NCBI GenBank assembly: GCA_019095985.1
Contig: CM032662.1
Coordinates: 39,642,685 to 39,706,684 of the forward strand
Source of the DNA: Streblospio benedicti
Taxonomy: Eukaryota; Annelida; Polychaeta; Spionida; Spionidae
DNA: 64,000 bases
Reading direction: 5' to 3'
Positions 1 through 64,000 of the stretch are shown piece after piece. Numbering within the stretch: position 1 is the stretch's first letter; each line of letters opens with the position of its first letter. Below the pieces are notes generated by a model that saw only the letters and a program-made list of their open reading frames with translations, was not told the DNA's origin and searched no databases. Position numbers and translations under genes: made by a program.

Positions 1-420
1 TCAATTCACCTTAGGAGAACAATACAGTCATACCAAATGTCAAGTTTGGTGATGATGTCATAAACTGTTACCATTAAACAAATAAACAAATGATTCTTAA
101 TAATTTGTTTTTAAAAACACATATCAAGTAGTCGTCGGAATGCTAAAATCTCACCCTCCTAGATAATCCCCTTTTAGGTCCGCAATTTTAAAATTAGTAA
201 TTCAAATACATACAAGCATAAAGAATATTGTAGAAAGGCAACGCATCTAATCAGAATGAAAATAAAAGCACATAGTAACTTCATCAAAAGTGGGCCAAAG
301 TACACCAAAATCTAATCAGCTCTAGAGAGTAATACAATGAAGCTAAATATGAAGTTTGGTGATAATAAAGGCTTCAAATGGCTCTACTAAAGTACTTTAC
401 AGCTTTAAAACCATAATGTT
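1..420. repeat. Dispersed repeat family R1, partial copy
   Basis: It contains the phrases CCAAATGTCAAGTTTGGTGA, TTTGTTTTTAAAAACACAT and GGGCCAAAGTACACCAAAAT. These recur in the same order at 16040-16790 and 30740-31310. The copies are built of loosely tandem subunits of roughly 140-200 bp. No coding capacity was seen and the family is not recognised. Confidence 0.75.
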
Positions 421-469
421 TATGTATATCTAACAAACATTAAAGGTTGAGAACACGTAACTCCTTGAT

Positions 470-640
470 TGAGCGTTAAACAACAAAACCTCTTCCGTAT
501 TGTTTTTATTAATTAGTAGCTGGTAGCTAGTGTTAAGTAATTTATTTATATTTATTTGTCTAAGCGCCTTAGAACACTTAGAATAAGGCGCTCTATAAGT
601 CATATTATTATTATTTATTATTATTAACGCATATTTTTTT
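470..640 (+). mobile_element. 3' end of a truncated LINE
   Basis: It has a short stem (GCGCCTTA pairing with TAAGGCGC) followed by CTATAAGTCATATTATTATT and an ATT-repeat tail. This has the same layout as the 3' end of the full LINE at 18890-21480, which ends GCGCTATATAAATA plus TAT repeats. It is a 5'-truncated insertion of a related CR1/L2-type LINE with no coding part left. Confidence 0.6.
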
Positions 641-1698
641 TCAATAGCTGTCTAATATTATAATTTCTCGTGCATTGATTGTAGAAAGGCTTTCAGTCAA
701 AGGGTTAATATGCACTGTCTAATTAATGAGAGATGGCTTTGTCCATAAATATAAATAGTTCTTTGCACTTACTTGTAAAAATATATCATTATGAAATATG
801 GATGGTTCATGTTGTGTTTTCGTGTGTATCTTTGATAAGACATAGCTACAATTGAAATTACTACTGATATTACGACATTTAAAATCACTCGCGGAAGCTG
901 TCAAATGAATCGGCGATTACTCAAAATGGTCAAAATCGAACGTGATGCTGTATGTATCCTTATTTATAATGGTGAAAATAATAAACTAGACCATCTTGTG
1001 AATGTGGACTGTAAATATGAAAAAGTTCTGATGAAAACCACAAGAGCTACTGAGGGTTTTATTTCACTCTCCACGAGGAATTTACCTCCGACGGTGAATA
1101 ACTTGACAAGCGAATAGCCGTAGCGGCAGTCAGCTGCAAAACAGTGAAAATGGCGGTGGCATCCAAGGGGTTGATAGTGATTTACTTGTGTAATGAAATT
1201 TAGATTCTGTATTTACATACAGTGTAAAAATGCATGGTACAATGTCAAGCAGCTATTAAAATTAGGTATAAATGATTGCTGCTTTTTGTAAATGATTGTT
1301 TTTATTTACAGATGAAAAACTGTCATGAGTTAAATCTCCAGCAAACTAATAGGTGGCGTACACCTTGACGATGTGAACAAGAAGTACTTCACAGATGCGC
1401 ACGGACTAATCTCTAGAAAACTAAAACTTTCTGTTTCATGTTATGCGGACAAAAATTTCCAATGGAACATTTTTAGAGCTGATAAAGCATACAATGTTAA
1501 TCATATATGACATTATATAAATGTGTTTCCAAATGCCTGTGAATTAATTTCTAGTCGTGGCTATATCTTTCTAGCTTGAACATGAATCAATAATGATTTG
1601 TTTCATGCATATAATTGTAAATTGAAATATTTTATCTAGTGTTCTTTTGTTACATACAGCTCAAGTCATGGCATTAGGCACCAAAGGGTTTTGTTTAT
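641..1698. other. Intergenic or intronic DNA with nothing recognised
   Basis: AT-rich sequence. The only open frame of note is 905-1117 (+), 70 codons, which matches nothing I know and lacks other signs of a gene. Confidence 0.5.
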
Positions 1699-2294
1699 AC
1701 ACGGTGTTCAATCGATCTCCAGTTAAATGTGCGTAATAAGCAGAGCTGGTGAGAAAATCAAGAGCTTTTGTGCGGGAAATGTTTACTTTTGAAATTACAG
1801 GTTCTGATTTTTCACTGCAGGTGCATAAATATCTGTCTTTGGCACAAATTATTTGGTCCATGCACCATGGGAATGTCTGTAGTGTCTATGAATGGTTTGT
1901 ATGTCCACTTAAATGGTCTGGTTTTTGCTGCTAAGACTGCAATAGTTGAAGACACTCATTCTACATGGCTGTCCACTGTCAGAAAATGAGTGATATTTTG
2001 CCTAATATTGCTTTGTCAAGCCATAATATGGGTTAGCTGTGTGGCGAATACTTGACTGAAAATTACCTTATGCATTGCATCTAGATTATCAACTTATATA
2101 TTGTGTTAATTCTCCAAATGCAGAAACTGGTTTGCTCCTCATATGAACTGTTTATCACATCTTACCACGACTTTAATAGTTTTGGTGCAATAATATGTTT
2201 TTAAAAAGCATGGGAGTAGTGTAATCTGTTTCAATCAACTTTGAGATACATTCCTATTCATATGTTGCCTGAATTAAGCAGCTTTACAGTAGAT

Positions 2295-2605
2295 CTAGTG
2301 AAGTATTGTTGTGGAGATTTGCATGCTTTGATATGAAATTTAGTAAGGTTATAGTTGAGGTTTAACATGCTTGGTACTTTTTAGTACATTCAGAACCAAG
2401 TAGACTTATACAGCCTTTGACTTGGCCTGGGCGGGGATCAAACCCGGACCTCTGGGTTGACTGCGCCGCGAAGCGACTAGCCAACAAAGCCAGCGCCATA
2501 CCAACTACGCCACATCCACAAGGCTAAAAAAACTTTGCTTCAATGACGTATTGATACTCATCACTAGCTCTGATGTCATGTCTTACGTCCAACGTATGTC
2601 CATGA
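2295..2605 (-). mobile_element. tRNA-derived SINE
   Basis: Read on the minus strand it has a pol III A-box-like GTGGCGTAGTTGGTATGGCG and a B-box-like GGTTTGATCCC. A non-tRNA body follows, with CTACTTGGTTCTGAATGTAC and AACCTCAACTATAACCTTAC. Copies of the same element are at 2640-3905, 10757-11090 and 11091-12000. The intact boxes suggest tRNA ancestry, but the long flanks rule out a working tRNA gene. Confidence 0.85.
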
Positions 2606-2639
2606 TGTTATACAGTCTTTGACCTGGCCTGGGCGGGGC

Positions 2640-3905
2640 GCAGTCGACCCAGAGGTCCGGGGTTCAATCCCCGCCCAGGCCAAGTCAAAGACTGTATAAG
2701 TCTACTTGGTTCTGAATGTACTAAAAAGTAGGGGTGGGGCAAAGCTTCGAAGCTTCGAACCTTCGTTCGTCAACCTATACCTTCGAAGGTAACTTTCACA
2801 ACCGAACCTTCGGGTGACGCTAATTTGCTTTTTATCTATCATTTGAACATGGCACCTTTAAGGACAAGCAATCTATCGTTACATAATCAACTGACTGGTA
2901 CACTTATTTTCACAGTCTAGTGGCTAGTGGCTGGTTATAGGTGGCGAGTTGTTACTGATAATTTAACAGGTACATTGTAAGTAGAGACCACAGTAACCAA
3001 TAGCTATGAATCAAAGAATTACTTACGCATTGTTAAAGCTTAACACATTAAAGTGAACTGCTATTCGGTTATTTAAGGTTAGTTGTGAGTTGAACTTGCA
3101 TAGCATTCAAGTGATGATCAACATTAAGTCTCTACTTATGCAACTGCCATCAACATGATAATCATTTTCATTAGACATTGACCATCGGGGATTTCTTAAT
3201 TTATTGCTTACAAGCAAAAACATATGTTTTAATAGGCATTAATAAATAATATTCGTGAAGTATTGTATAGTTTTGCAGTTACCTTGTCTGGTCATGGCTG
3301 TTATTTGTATATGCCATGTCTCCTTCAGCATACTAGTAACATTAAGTTATTGTTAACAGAACATTTCTACTATTCCGTCTGTAAAGATCACCACTTTGTT
3401 AAGCGACGCAAGTTAGTAGAACAGCAGATTTCGGTCACAAGAAGAAAAGAAAACAATAGATCAAAGAGATACCGGCAAGGGAAATAGGTCACTTGGCTGT
3501 TAGCTTCTGACTAAGTAGTTAGGGTGAGAAGTACTCACATTGTTTGATTGTTTACAGATTCAATGACCACTTGATTGTTTGTCTGCTTTTGTTATTTGTA
3601 TTACATGCGTAATCACATACATGATAGTAGGCTATATACTACGCAATGTTTCAATTTCCAATTTTATTGCAGACTGGGTGTTGTAAGTTCATTATTTTCT
3701 TACCTACTTATCAACGAACGTTCGAAGGTTCGTTCGGTAAAGTGTCCCGAAGGTTCGAAGGCTAAAACCCACCGAATGTCCCACCTCTACTAAAAAGTAC
3801 CAAGCATGTTAAACCTCAACTATAACCTTACTAAATTTCATATCAAAGCATGCGAATCTCCACAACAATACTTTACTAGATCTACTCAGTACCAAAAAGG
3901 AGATA
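2640..3905 (+). mobile_element. Second SINE copy, opposite strand, split by an insertion
   Basis: The parts 2640-2728 and 3790-3905 are the two halves of one plus-strand SINE lacking its A-box end. The split is at CTAAAAAG, duplicated on both sides of the 2729-3789 insertion. Its start overlaps an inverted piece of the same SINE at about 2608-2640, so 2608-2695 can fold on itself (TGGCCTGGGCGGGG against CCCCGCCCAGGCCA). SINE first, DNA transposon second is the order of events. Confidence 0.85.
2729..3789. mobile_element. hAT-type DNA transposon, non-autonomous (1061 bp)
   Basis: It starts TAGGGGTGGGGCAAAGC and ends with the reverse complement of TAGAGGTGGGACATTCGG. It is flanked by a perfect 8-bp duplication, CTAAAAAG, at 2721-2728 and 3790-3797, which is the hAT hallmark. 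Subterminal CTTCGAA-type repeats lie at both ends. No transposase is recognised inside. The 74-codon frame at 3263-3487 (+) has no known motif. Perfect target duplications point to a fairly recent insertion. Confidence 0.88.
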
Positions 3906-4250
3906 CTTAACTTATCAATAAAAGTAAGAATAATAAAAATAAAGCGCATGGTCAATAGCGGACAGGAAGGTGGAAAAATAAAAATAAATGAATATCCGAA
4001 GGAAAGTTTGGGATGGGGGAATAAAAAAATATTCAGTATAGTCACTGGACCAATGGTCATTTTGGTCTTTATTTAGTAGGTATGGGTCAATGTGTATTTC
4101 CATGAAAGGTGAATAGTCCATGGGCCCGGTAAAGTTGATTTGCAACCCCCCCCCCCCCCAGGACCCTCCGCGACACATACCAATTTGTTCATTGGGATGT
4201 CCCGACATGAGTATAATGTGCCACCATCGCAGAATTGGGATCAACCCCTC

Positions 4251-4560
4251 CGTTTCAGCCATTTTCAAAATGGCCGCCATGAAATAGAGATAGTATTATA
4301 AAATCTGATCTAGTCCACCTAAAGCCATGATCTTGGTGTCTAAACCCATGTTTTTGAGCATGGCCAGTGTGATAGTGTACATGAAATTTGTCTCAGACAT
4401 GGTGGTCATCTTGAATTTTCAAAATAGCTGCCATGAAATGGAAATAGTATCATAAAATCTGTTCTAGTCCACCTAGAGCCATGATCTTGGTGTCTAAACC
4501 CACGTTTTTGAACATGGCCAGTGTGACTGTTCACCCAGATTTCATCTCGGGATATGCCAG
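4251..4560. repeat. Two-unit tandem duplication (about 160 bp)
   Basis: The phrase GCCATGATCTTGGTGTCTAA recurs about 160 bp apart, with flanking CATGGCCAGTGTGA and AATGGCCGCCATGAAAT / AATAGCTGCCATGAAAT also doubled. A 15-base C run at about 4147-4161 lies just upstream. Similar Rat-GGCCGCCAT phrases occur in the tandem at 14080-14600. Confidence 0.75.
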
Positions 4561-4928
4561 TCATGAATTAACAAAGTCACTGCTGTTGAATAAAAACATT
4601 GCAGCAGAAAAAAATGCTTAACAAATTGTGTTTTTACATAACGTATTCAGTGTTTATGTGAACTGACAGATAATCAGATTAAAATATTGCGCTATTAGTA
4701 CAATAATTATACCACAAGATTTGAATCAATATGACACTAAAGATAAAAATGTATTTATAAAAATGGCTACAATCTAAATGAAAGCTATTTCTTTGTAAGT
4801 TTAAGCATGTTTAAAATGACTAGCTATTAGAGTTTACAGTCCTATGCTATAGGAAAGTTCAAATGATATGCATTTATGTAGTAGTCTACTCTAAGAGAAG
4901 GATAGTTGTTTCAACTAAGTAGTAAATC

Positions 4929-5105
4929 CTAGTATTCATCTTCACCCTCAGTGTCAGTTAGCATGTCATCCTCAACTGGATTATCCTCTTGCTCTTCATC
5001 TTCATCAATATCATCTTCATTGTCTGTGTCAGAAGCGTCCACCTCAGTTGCAACAGTATCTGGGACTACAGGACCTTCAAACCAATTGAACATTACACTT
5101 GTCAC
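4929..5105 (-). CDS. Possible terminal exon with acidic tail, hypothetical
   Basis: This minus-strand open segment has 58 codons and a stop, preceded by a good acceptor (AACGGCAG). It reads VTSVMFNWFEGPVVPDTVAT, then a strongly acidic run (DNEDDIDEDEEQEDN), and ends DMLTDTEGEDEY. The frame is closed just upstream, so it would need splicing. It lies between the arms of the inverted-repeat element, so it may be the last exon of that element's own gene. Nothing identifies the protein family, and a chance acidic stretch from GAA/GAT-rich DNA is possible. Confidence 0.35.
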   Translation of the reverse strand: MTSVMFNWFEGPVVPDTVATEVDASDTDNEDDIDEDEEQEDNPVEDDMLTDTEGEDEY

Positions 5106-6571
5106 CTGCCGTTCTCAACTAAACAAATGTGTAAGCCATTAGTAATATTTTTCATCACATCTATTACGAATGCTTGCCAGAAAATAGAAAAATAAAACTT
5201 ACTAATTTTAAGAGGAAACATGTACACTTCCGTGTGAGTGCGCATGCGCAATATCCCGTGCACCTGCTGGTAAATCGAAACCGAATGCATTGGCGTCCTT
5301 GGTAGCGTGACGTCACTAGCAAATATATAGCCATCGGGCGACTAATATAATAAAAATATGGATTTTTTAGCTGAATCGTCGGCGAATATAAAAGCACACG
5401 CCATTTGAAAGATTATTTATCTATCGGGGGTTATTTCAATGCATCGGCGCTCTCGTCATCCATAGAATAAAGTTACCCTGGCCTTAGTTTCAAAAAATAG
5501 CCCTCAAATTGCACTATTTGTGTTGTAAATTCCAATCTTTTTTCTGGGAGTGCATGCCCCCAGACTCCCCTAGCCATACGGTGACTAAGTTGCCGTTTCA
5601 CGTCTACAGTGCTCATTTTGTCGGACCATACTTAAGGTGCATGCGACGGCCCTGCATAGCCACTCAAAAATATGCTTTTGCCAATTTGTAGAACAACTAG
5701 AAAGGAACAACTATCTTTTGTAATGAAATTACCACAACTAAGTGGCATTCTGGGATTTTTATAAATTCATATAAATTTCCTATAGCTGATCCATACAATA
5801 CATAAAATGGTCTGACCCTGAGATGTTCTTTAATTTGTTAATTTTGTTTGCATTGATAATGACCATGTGGTCACTATTTGAAACAGCAGCTAGAGCCTGC
5901 ATGTCAAACATACATACTAAAGATACTGGCATATTGAATAAAGAAACCATAACGTGCCCTCTTCAAGTACAGATGCAACACTGCTATACATAGAAGAAAA
6001 CTAGAATTACCACAAAGCATTAAGCTTTAACATTTCACAGAATAAATCATCATACACTCTTAATATTGCAATATGCAAGTCCTCACAAGCTCTTGTTTCA
6101 TGATTTTCAACTCCTCACGAAAACTGTTGATTGTACATTTCTGTAGATTTGGAGACTTTATACAATATAGAAGTTAATAATATAGATGCAATGCATCAGG
6201 TAGTTTTCAGTCAAGTATAAGCTACATGCCTGACCCAACTTAGGGCTTAACAAAGCAATATAAGGCAAAATATCACTCATTTTCGGACAGTGGACAGCCA
6301 TGTAGAACGAGGGTCTTCAACTATTGCAGACTTAGCAGCAGAAACCAGCCGATGTGAGTGGAAATAAATCGCATCAGTATGTGCCAGAAGCATTCTTATA
6401 GTGCATGGACGACAAAAATTGTCCTCAGAAATGATTTTTAGCCCGTTTACAGTGGAAAATCCAAACAGCCGATTTCAAAAGTAAACATTTTCCTCACAAA
6501 AACTCTTGATTTCCTCACAAGCTCTGCTTATAACTCACAAAAACTGGAGATTGATTGAACACTGTGATATA

Positions 6572-7273
6572 GCAGTTAATTATTTTTAGTGCAATAAAAC
6601 TGCTTAGGCCTAGAAAAAATGATTCTGTGGTTCCTGTAATCCTAGCTAACCCATTTTAACCCCCCTAACCTAATCATTTTATTGAGTTTTCTTTATAAAA
6701 ACTTCGAACCTATGGATTTAGACATAAAATAATATACATGTACTAATTTTAGCGATCCAATGAAAAAGTCATATGTAATTCATCATTTTTGTTAAATTTT
6801 ACCATCATGTTGTGTGTGCAGTCCTACCGAACCTAATTTTTTGCAGTAAAAAAATATGAAGAAAAAAAATAAAATTACCTACCTTACTAACCTATTTTTC
6901 AAAATCATGTTACCGAACCAAACAATCATTTTTTTCTATGCCTTAACAGTGGGTGAGTAGGCATTAGAAAAATTTAAGTTCCCTACTCCTGTGCTTGATG
7001 ATAAAATCATGATGAAAGCCACAATATATTCTGCTAAAGGGCTAACTTCCAATACATCCTACGACAAATTCAGGTATTTCTAACGTAACAGTTTGGCACA
7101 TTACTGCTTGGAGGTTGAATTTGACTGACGATGCATCTTACGTCAGACGCACTTACGTATATGACGGCATCATCATGTGGACAGCCAATCAGGATGAGCT
7201 TTTACATCACTTAATTCACAGGGCGCCATCTACCTGATTCAAAGAGAACTATGAATGAAGACAAATGAACAAA
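6572..7273. other. Intronic DNA with nothing recognised
   Basis: AT-rich with repeated CCTAACC/CTAACCTA phrases near 6640-6900. No gene, RNA or clear element boundary seen. Confidence 0.5.
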
Positions 7274-7410
7274 AATGCCTTTCGTCTTGTGCACTTTGCC
7301 TTTCGTCTTTCATCTTTTGTATTTTGCCTTTCGTCTTGTGTATTAGACTTTCATCTTGTGCATTTTGCCTTTTGTCTTGTGTATTTTGCCTTTCGTCTTT
7401 GGTTTTGATG
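7274..7410. repeat. 21-bp minisatellite
   Basis: About six imperfect units of GCCTTTCGTCTTGTGTATTTT. Translated on the minus strand they give repeated DERQNAQ-like heptads, which is a by-product of the 21-bp period rather than evidence of a protein. Confidence 0.85.
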
Positions 7411-8410
7411 TTGTCTGTGAGTTGATTAATTTTGTGGACAAAAGGCATAAATAGTGACGAAATTCAGGGTGTCCCACTTGTCCCACAAGAGACTACCTGA
7501 AAATTAGGCCTCTGACCACTAGTCACGGTCTCAGACCACCAAATAATATTCAATCTAACATCCGAGTAAGCGCCCATCTCCTCTTCTGAGAAAATTTCAA
7601 TCTAAACGCCCTGGATTAATTCAAATGTAGCCAATAAACACTAAGAAAAGTAGCCTCGAGGGGCGGTTCTGACCGTTTACGATGATAAACCTGAGTTTGA
7701 CCTAGTTAAAATGAAAAAAGCCAAGGAATTGACCTTGATGAACTTGGGAAATCAACCAATGAGAATGGCCCAAAAAAGGGTGTGATTGGAGACTACTATC
7801 ACAGAGCATAGCCAGTCAAAAATAGTTATTTCCCATAGGGAACCTGTGGGAAATAAATAGGCAGAGATCCTTGGAGCCCAAAAATGAAAATATATAATTT
7901 CATTCCTCTGTTGTTGGTTAAGAATTATGGCTGATCAGCGGCTAGTAAATTTACATATCGAGAAAAATCACACTATCTTAAAGGCATTTATTGAACATAG
8001 ATAGTTTATTTATTTATATTTATTCATTTACATCAGACAAGTGGTTACACTGTCCATATCTTAAAAACAAAAACAACATAGCATAAAAAGATAGAATATG
8101 ATAATATAATATATAAATCAATATAAGGCTTAAAATATCGATATCACAGTTAGATCACCAGTTACTAAAATTGTACAAAATATTATCCCATTCGTTCGTA
8201 ATAAAAGAACCATATATATTAAAAACACTAGATAAAACTGCATACATTAAAATATTATTAGATTAAACGCACTTTTTAGTCTAATAAAGGAATCAACATT
8301 GGCATTAATTTCCAACAGTCCCTAACCCCTCTCACTACTGAAACCTGATTATCACTGATCTTTCTAAACCCTCTCGGGTCACCACTCACACCTCCCACTA
8401 TGATACTCAC
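7411..8410. other. RyR intron, nothing firm recognised
   Basis: It contains a phrase set (CGAGTAAGCGCCCATC, AAAATTTCAATCTAAAC) that recurs at 15340-15390, so part of it is a dispersed repeat. The next RyR exon downstream of 8411 was searched for here and not found. Confidence 0.5.
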
Positions 8411-61738
<53,328 letters not shown>

Positions 61739-62240
61739 CTGCAGAGAGCAAGAATTATGGAATTATGAGTCACATGGTTGGTACACTAGACTGTGTGCAC
61801 TAATACAGAGGTCTGCAGTTTGACTCCCACAGTCCACACAAGAAGTTTTGCAGGCTGTAGCCATTCAGTTGCCACTAAGAGATCTGCAAATACATCGTGG
61901 CAACACATTCAGATCACATGAGGTTTAAAACCCTCATTCTATCATTCCGTGCATAAATCACCGCTAATAAGCCACGCTTATTGGTCGAGCGGTGTTCTCA
62001 ATGGCATTGTACGATTGACATGTTGCTAATCATTGACTGCACGTTGCTAAAAGGACTTATCGTGATTTACTGCACGCAACGAAAACAGCACAGTCTAAAT
62101 TAGACTACTTTGTTGCAGCGCACCTGGTGACAAGGGACGTTGCTTGCTTTATAATAATTAAAGAAGTTTTCGTGTACTGGTATTTGAAATTCAGTCATGT
62201 ACTTGACCCTGTAATCTTATTTTCTTCATGAAAGAATGGT
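61739..62240. other. RyR intron, nothing recognised
   Basis: No further upstream RyR exon found. A few inverted words (ATTGACATGTTGCTAATCAT, ACTGCACGTTGCTAAAAG) hint at a repeat. Confidence 0.4.
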
Positions 62241-62300
62241 ATTTGACCACTCGATTGTCGTGTCAATTAGGAAATTGACACGACAATCGAGTGGTCAAAT
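62241..62300. repeat. Perfect palindrome, 28-bp arms and 4-base loop
   Basis: Arm 62241-62268 (starting ATTTGACCACTCGATTGTCG) is exactly repeated in reverse complement at 62273-62300, loop AGGA. No terminator-like T run follows. Confidence 0.95.
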
Positions 62301-62792
62301 CCTACATTTAATCAATGGATGCGGCACAGCAATTACTACATTTATTTCATTTAAAGGCGTGTTACGTGTTGTGGCCGATCACCCTACTGAACACAAAAGA
62401 AAACACCTGGCTTTAAGACAATAGCTGATCCCCCCACCTCGAAAGTTCAGTTGTTTGCTGTTTACCATAACCAGCCAAAGAAGGCTCACGGAACAACATC
62501 ATGCAGCCTTCCTCCAAGAGTTGATGGGTAAAAGTATTCTGATTCAACCCAGAACCTACAAACTATTGATGATGGTTTCATATATGATTTGAAAGCTCTC
62601 GACCATCACTTTTAGAATATACATAAACAAAATTGTGTACAGTTTCCTTGTATTGAGACAAAAAAAGTATCAATAATGTTTAATGGAATTATACAAGTTT
62701 CATGCACATTGTGCTGCTGTCTTACCTAAAGCTGAGCTAAAAGGCATAGGGATAGTATCTAAAATAATTCTAGGTATTACTTGTACCATAAT

Positions 62793-63067
62793 AAAACAAA
62801 ACAGACAACTAAATAAGTTCAAAAAGGTACGAAAATGTTTTATCACAAATTTTTGCATCATCGATCCTTCTTTAGGTAAAAATGAAAATAATACATATTC
62901 GCTGTTGTTGTCGTTGCCGCCGCATCCGTCGTCGTAACCTGTTTAAAGTCCTTATTTTACCCTCTGTCATTTATCACATATCAATCTCCAAGCTCGATAA
63001 TGCGAAAAATTTGTGGTAATAAAAACATTTTCATACCTTTATTGAACTTCTTTGATCTTCTGTTTTA
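62793..63067. repeat. Fold-back MITE (275 bp)
   Basis: Left arm AAAACAAAACAGACAACTAA, AAGTTCAAAAAGGTACGAAA and ATCACAAATTTTTGCATC. Right arm GATAATGCGAAAAATTTGTG, TTTCATACCTTTATTGAAC and TTCTGTTTTAT. It is the same family as 60566-60758, but with a longer centre containing a TGTTGTTGTCGTTGCCGCCG stretch. A single arm is at 10124-10205. Confidence 0.8.
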
Positions 63068-64000
63068 TGGACATCTACATTTCAACAGTAGACACCTAAT
63101 TCTACTTTTGAAGTGTAAATCAATATATCATTCTCATCTAGTAGCATTATATTTATTATTTAATTCACAAGTCATTAAAATTAACCCCTCATTCAAGTCT
63201 GCTAAAATTTGTTTCCAAGGCCTAAGCTAATCAGGATTTGAGATGGCCACCAAGCCTTCAACTATATCAGTCTACATCCTTCCAAGGCCAAGTAAGAAAT
63301 ACAGTTTTTTTTGCAATCTACATTTATCTCAACAAAGTTGTTACAGTAGATGTAAACACTTCGACCCATGTGTAAATATTTAAACAAAGCACATATGCAC
63401 AGTACTGATCCCGTCAGAAGGACACAGAAAAAAAATCTCAAGTTCTAGAGTTTTCCTCCTATTTCTTCTCATTGTTGCAACTGTTACGAACGAAAAAGGG
63501 TTCTGTTGCTTCCGCAAGCTACAGCTTTCTTCATAACTCGCCTTAAGTTATGTTTGTTCTGTTTCTTTTCTTACACTTGTATTAAGCATTTTATGGAGGT
63601 TCCCGTAGTAAAAAAGAATATTTCTAAAAGATCATGACCATGCCGGACATTTTGACAGATTTTCGTTCATCGGTGTCTGTTCAGCGTCCACACTTTTTAA
63701 CCAATCGTCGCTGTTGCTGTGGTGGAAATAAAAGAGATTGCCCAAACAAATTTGAATATTTATGAGTAAAAAAGGTATCAAAGATGGACGCCAAAGTGTG
63801 GAAGTGTAAGATTTTATTCTGATTATTACTTTTTTTCTGTTTATTGCGATAATCATAAGTATAAAAAATTTCAGTAATTGAGCAGTTCTGTATCCTTTTG
63901 CCATAGTCAGTACTGTACAGTGCATAATAAGAGATTCCCTTAAACCCACAATGAAAACCTGTATAAAGTTAGATTAAAGAAAAATAATTCTTGCTTAGCA
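63068..64000. other. RyR intron, nothing recognised
   Basis: AT-rich. No exon, RNA gene or element boundary seen. The next upstream RyR exon must lie beyond the window. Confidence 0.5.

Larger units (their letters stand above)
1699..6571. mobile_element. 4.9 kb inverted-repeat (fold-back) element, copy A
   Basis: The left arm, about 1699-2250, reappears as its reverse complement at about 6040-6571. Shared stretches include GTGTTCAATCRATCTCCAGT at the tips, CTACATGGCTGTCCACTGTC, AAAATGAGTGATATTTTGCC and TGCATTGCATCTA. By eye the arms agree at roughly 80-85%. A compact copy with the arms almost back to back is at 35450-36290. Between the arms lie SINEs, a hAT-type element, a tandem duplication and one acidic exon (4929-5105). 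The family is not recognised. Copy A may be a longer form carrying a gene, or may simply have collected insertions. Confidence 0.7.

Noticed and set aside
719-1117. Short divergent gene pair
   Set aside because: Two 60-70 codon frames on opposite strands with no motif, splice context or conservation cue. Likely chance.
2430-2520. tRNA gene
   Set aside because: It has A- and B-box-like words but sits inside a SINE with long conserved flanks and several copies, and no full cloverleaf is evident.
1-8410. Downstream RyR exons (S3 to pore, GGGIGDE)
   Set aside because: I read the minus strand of this stretch and found no pore or helix signature. The continuing exons must lie outside the window.

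Overview
This is animal genomic DNA: about 64 kb of intron-rich, AT-rich sequence that covers the membrane-domain end of one host gene on the minus strand. I read that gene as a ryanodine receptor (RyR, the intracellular calcium-release channel). Fourteen GT-AG exons, 12 in the main chain plus two candidate microexons, run from 61738 down to 8411. Every junction I checked by hand keeps the reading frame. The peptide matches RyR landmarks such as [44 protein letters not shown] and FGLD. The exons cover the segment before the first membrane helices, the divergent acidic region, helices S1 and S2, and most of the S2-S3 linker. The ion pore and C-terminus would lie below position 1, and all upstream exons lie above 64000. 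No other convincing host gene is present, only one possible acidic terminal exon at 4929-5105.

The rest is introns filled with mobile elements. Stock phrases such as a start like GAGCCTGAATCGCTCACCTG and an end of GACGGACGG repeats followed by GGTGATCCCAAAAGCTCAC are ones I associate with bivalve molluscs. A bivalve, possibly a dreissenid or mytilid relative, is therefore my guess, by inference only.

Layout. 1-8410: a 4.9 kb inverted-repeat element (1699-6571) carrying nested tRNA-derived SINEs, a hAT-type element with exact 8-bp target duplications, and the acidic exon. 8411-10613: two RyR exons. 10757-26067: a 15.4 kb intron with tandem SINEs split by a Harbinger-like element, LINE relics, a long-ORF CR1/L2-type LINE (18890-21480) inside a terminal-inverted-repeat element, a Penelope-like fold-back, a stretch of poor-looking sequence and a 100-N gap (24785-24884). 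26068-31746: three RyR exons, a hammerhead-bearing Penelope-like end and a 135-bp higher-order tandem array. 31747-43617: a tandem-rich mollusc-type repeat, a Penelope-like element with GIY-YIG endonuclease, a compact copy of the inverted-repeat element, three RyR exons, two more Penelope-like ends and the first of two palindrome-rich elements. 43618-55227: two candidate RyR microexons, palindromes, the second palindrome-rich element, a hAT relic and a pogo/Tigger relic. 55228-64000: a second GIY-YIG relic, a Tigger-type MITE, fold-back MITEs, three RyR exons and a perfect 28-bp-arm palindrome.

The points most worth a second look are the two frame-neutral microexons (18 and 12 nt) in the RyR divergent region, the repeated hammerhead-ribozyme cores at inverted Penelope-like ends, and the coordinated GCACAT to GCCCAT switch in every palindrome of the two related elements at 40572-41560 and 48147-49066.
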